Below, in pieces: positions 5,647 through 6,207 of a stretch of 6,207 bases of DNA; position 1 is the stretch's first letter; every line of letters starts with the position of its first letter. Source of the DNA: Cyclobacteriaceae bacterium. GTDB lineage: Bacteria; Bacteroidota; Bacteroidia; Cytophagales; Cyclobacteriaceae. A program made the translations under genes and the position numbers. The notes under the pieces were generated by a model, which was not told where the DNA came from, made no database searches, and was given only the letters and a program-made list of their open reading frames with translations. Location of the stretch: positions 1 to 6,207 of the forward strand of contig JANYKP010000245.1 in NCBI GenBank assembly GCA_025358195.1, read 5' to 3'.

Positions 5647-6207
5647 ATGAAAATAAGAAAATATGTGAGTTTTGCTGTAATCCTGTTGGCTGCGTGCGGC
5701 CGATTCAGCAACAAAGATCAAAAACAGGAAAACGAGGTACGCATCGTGTGTCTTTCCAAACAATACAATGAAATCATTTTTGCATTGGGAGCTCAAAAAG
5801 ACCTGGTGGCTGTTGATATTTCAAGCACGTATCCGCCGGAAATAAAAAACTTACCAACGGTAGGGTACCACCGGGCGCTGAGTACGGAAGGAATACTTTC
5901 TATGAACCCCACCCTCATCATTCATGATAACAATGTAGGGCCGGAGCAAGTCATCCGGCAGATGGAGGAATTAAAAATTCCCATGAAAGTGTTTGCGGCA
6001 AAAGGTGAAGAAATTGCCAGCACACAGGAGTTGGTGAAAGAGATGGGTATTTATTTTCATAAGGAAAAACAAGCCGACTCATTGAATCTGAAGCTGGTCG
6101 CGGATATGCAAAAAGCAGACGATACTGCAAGCACCTTGAAGGACAAACCAACGGTTGTAGTCATTCACTATGGCCGTGCAAACAATGTTTACCTTACTTT
6201 TACCAGG
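5647..6207 (+). CDS. hmuT: HmuT-like periplasmic haem-binding lipoprotein of an ABC transporter, C-terminus cut by window edge
   Basis: The visible 187 codons encode an iron-complex binding protein of the BtuF/FhuD/HmuT fold (periplasmic-binding type, PF01497-like). The ATG at 5647 gives a 16-residue signal peptide ending in a lipobox (LAAC, Cys17), so the protein should be a lipoprotein facing the periplasm. The N-lobe opens with RIVCLSKQYNEIIFALGA (32-49), then DLVAVDISSTYPPEI (52-66) and LPTVGYHRALSTEGILSMNP (69-88). The VGYxRALSxEGxL pattern is typical of haem-binding HmuT/ShuT/PhuT proteins rather than siderophore binders, and Tyr74 is a good candidate for the haem iron ligand. The C-lobe begins near VVVIHYGRANN (170-180), where His174 could be a second ligand. 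The family usually has about 270-310 residues, so roughly a third is missing. It follows the receptor by 61 bases on the same strand. Permease and ATPase genes (hmuU, hmuV) would be expected to the right. Cobalamin or siderophore binding is the alternative. Confidence 0.92.
   Translation, partial: MKIRKYVSFAVILLAACGRFSNKDQKQENEVRIVCLSKQYNEIIFALGAQKDLVAVDISSTYPPEIKNLPTVGYHRALSTEGILSMNPTLIIHDNNVGPEQVIRQMEELKIPMKVFAAKGEEIASTQELVKEMGIYFHKEKQADSLNLKLVADMQKADDTASTLKDKPTVVVIHYGRANNVYLTFTR

Noticed and set aside
1..6207. Mobile element, CRISPR array, toxin-antitoxin or defence system
   Set aside because: No transposase, integrase, terminal inverted repeats, regularly spaced repeats or small toxin/antitoxin-like pair were seen on either strand.

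Overview
The window looks like chromosomal DNA of a member of the Bacteroidota, perhaps a Cytophagales- or Chitinophagales-like free-living species. The evidence is a TonB-dependent receptor with an N-terminal carboxypeptidase-regulatory-like domain, start codons preceded by A/T-rich sequence without a clear Shine-Dalgarno, promoter-like TTTG and TTTATTTG boxes, and lipoproteins with very short signal peptides. Base composition is moderate and even. I see no RNA gene, transposase, CRISPR array or phage gene. Six protein genes fill almost the whole window, and no gap exceeds about 130 bases.

Left half, minus strand (2418 down to 1): three tandem genes transcribed leftwards. The first is a Bax inhibitor-1/YccA-family membrane protein (2418-1714). 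After 29 bases comes a six-helix membrane protein of 188 residues, unassigned but resembling the ferric reductase-like/MsrQ fold (1684-1118). After only 2 bases comes a lipoprotein sulfatase of the formylglycine type (1115 to beyond base 1), whose C-terminus is cut off by the window edge. The spacing suggests one transcript, but no shared pathway is obvious.

Right half, plus strand (2531 to 6207): an iron-uptake set, probably for haem. It begins with a small membrane-anchored protein with a non-ATG start (2531-3070). Next come a TonB-dependent outer-membrane receptor (3201-5585) and an HmuT-like periplasmic haem-binding lipoprotein (5647 to beyond the right edge). The expected flow is capture and TonB-driven import across the outer membrane by the receptor, then hand-over to the HmuT-like protein for an ABC permease and ATPase that would lie to the right of the window.

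The two halves diverge from a 112-base intergenic region that carries a 10-base direct repeat. The most informative non-coding signal is in front of the receptor gene: a perfect 6-base inverted repeat with a 6-base spacer (3143-3160) that overlaps a candidate Bacteroidota -7 box, the position expected of a repressor operator. Nothing here amounts to a clearly new multi-gene system. The points most worth following are the small receptor-linked membrane protein, the unassigned six-helix protein, and the palindromes in front of the receptor.
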